Source of the DNA: Larimichthys crocea
Lineage: Eukaryota > Chordata > Actinopteri > Sciaenidae
Direction of reading: 5' to 3'
Assembly (NCBI RefSeq): GCF_000972845.2
Contig: NC_040033.1
Span: 3,996,241-4,060,240 of the forward strand
Length of the DNA: 64,000 nucleotides
Part shown: positions 62,761-64,000 of the stretch, in pieces
Position numbering within the stretch: the first letter of the stretch is position 1
Layout of the letters: every line of letters begins with the position of its first letter
Notes under the pieces: generated by a model
The model's database searches: none
The model's input: only the letters and a program-made list of their open reading frames with translations
Told to the model about the DNA's origin: nothing
Position numbers and translations under genes: made by a program

Positions 62761-64000
62761 TACAAGAAAGAAAGACAAGGGAGGGTTTTTTACGAGGTCC
62801 ACCTCCCACCAAGCTCATCAGTGAGGATGAGCCACCCAGAGGCTCATGAATATTAGCAATGAAAACCGGCATAGATAAGAATTTTCTTTCATATAACCTT
62901 TATTCGTTGAGACAAGGGTGTAGAAACATGCCTGCTCTTTACCAGTAGCAGCCTGCTACACGTTCACACTATAAACAACTTTGCATCTGTCTGCTGTCAC
63001 ATACAAACACAGTATTTCACTGCGGGAGCACTGAAACAGTCACAGTGTGTTAAACATGCAAACAAGAAAGAAAGTGAGCAAGAAAGATTAGGCTCGGCTG
63101 CAACAGAGAGGAGGAGAGGGAATGTGAGAGTGAGAGAGCACAGAAAGGGACATAAATTCAAATCAATTGAATAATGAAGGAGTGTTAATGGCCTTCCTAA
63201 TTATAACCAGGCCTGCCATTAGCCGATGCTGGCTGACGATCTGCCACAGCTGGATAAATGCCGGCTCTACAGAGCCTGAGGACTGACAGTGGCTTTACAC
63301 ATGTGCAGGCAGATATAGCAAACATCCAGGAACATCTGGTTGCTGTACTGCACACGGATTCACAGACACACCACTTGTGAACAGGAGTGATTATATACAA
63401 AAGGCACTCTCTCTCGTGTCATCTCTTAGTTTGGTTGCATGCAAATATGCAAGTTCATGTCAGTGTCTGTGAGTCTGTTTGAGTGTGCGTACTATAATCA
63501 CATCCAAACACATTCCCCATGGTGCACGGGGCCTCAGGTGTCCTGATCCTAATGTCATTACCACCATGTCAACATGGTGCCTCGTCATTACACTGCTTAA
63601 CCAGACCACACTAGGCCAAGCCAAGGTCAAAACACACGTGTGTGTATAAATGTGTGTGCGCTGTCTTCTTTCTGGGTCTGTTGACATCTCTGCTGTCTGT
63701 TCTGTTATTCTCCCCTGTTTCTTAAACTAGCGCCACAGAGCTGGCCTCTGCCAAGATTAGTGAGGGGGAGGAAAAAGGTGGGGAAGTGTTGATGGATCAG
63801 GGACGTTAGAGCACACGCAGGGGCGTGACTTTAAAACCAAAGCACAGCCACAGGAAAATCTGTTTGTGAAATAGAAATGAATGTCAGTTAAGTCTATTTT
63901 AAACTCTGAGAAAAGTCACATCCTTGACGCAGGTCTTTAAATGGACTGCTAATGTAATGAAGTGCAGAAGATTAACGTACCAAAGGCTGTGGAAAGTCTT
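62761..64000. other. Intronic sequence, nothing specific seen
   Basis: Unique-looking sequence to the right edge. The block 63195-63310 is GC-balanced, but I saw no PAS-domain exon on the minus strand. Confidence 0.5.

Larger units (their letters stand above)
6263..64000 (-). other. Very large intron (PAS domain) of the ERG channel gene, partial
   Basis: No further exon of the channel and no exon of another recognisable gene was found between 6263 and the right edge. By inference this is one intron of at least 57.7 kb, at the position of the human KCNH2 intron between exons 2 and 3, which is also the longest there. Its content is AT-rich unique sequence, microsatellites, decayed retroelements, MITE-like repeats and islands of GC-balanced sequence, annotated separately. 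If the missing 5' exons were overlooked here, the boundary would move. Confidence 0.6.

Noticed and set aside
1..64000. tRNA, rRNA or other structured RNA genes
   Set aside because: No cloverleaf, A/B box pair or rRNA segment was recognised by eye. A covariance-model scan (for example tRNAscan-SE or Infernal) would be needed to exclude small ones.

Overview
The window looks like teleost fish nuclear DNA, probably from a percomorph. Signs of this are AT-rich, mostly non-coding sequence, many long (CA/TG)n microsatellites, decayed fish-type retrotransposons and a solo LTR, and one intron-split vertebrate gene. No operon-like, prokaryotic, phage or CRISPR features were seen.

The only protein-coding gene I can support is on the minus strand near the left end. 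It is an ERG-type (Kv11, KCNH family) voltage-gated potassium channel. Four consecutive coding exons are present, read from high to low coordinates: 6262-6107, 5347-5134, 5006-4687 and 4596-4385. All have canonical AG/GT borders. Their phases join into one frame of 902 bp: 2 bases that finish a codon, then 300 full codons. They encode the end of the N-terminal PAS domain and the whole cytoplasmic linker, stopping just before S1. The exons for the start codon and most of the PAS domain (upstream, beyond the right edge or missed) and for the membrane domain, pore and C-terminal cyclic-nucleotide-binding-homology domain (beyond the left edge) were not found. Whether this is kcnh2 (erg1) or teleost kcnh6 (erg2) cannot be settled from this part.

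Positions 1-4384 are the intron leading to the S1 exon. Positions 6263-64000 appear to lie in one very large intron, at least about 57.7 kb, interrupting the PAS domain. That intron holds: microsatellites throughout; a candidate TTAA-bounded MITE (19807-20737); a dispersed repeat of unknown class (14210-14490); a decayed retroelement ORF (37330-37920); a solo LTR with target-site duplication (38615-39371); RTE-like and L2/CR1-like LINE 3' ends (50440-50560, 10144-10192); two inverted copies of one dispersed repeat (55130-55520 and 58310-58870); a decayed L1/Tx1-like LINE (from 61260); and several perfect hairpins.

Some GC-balanced, low-repeat islands look like candidate conserved non-coding elements (18470-18740, 25395-25650, 25770-26100, 28330-28705, 31290-31480), but conservation cannot be tested here. 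One 146-bp plus-strand block (49459-49604) has exon-like borders and one open frame. I found no convincing novel system. The best leads are the size of the PAS-domain intron, an extra small intron in the linker, the inverted repeat pair, and the exon-like block.
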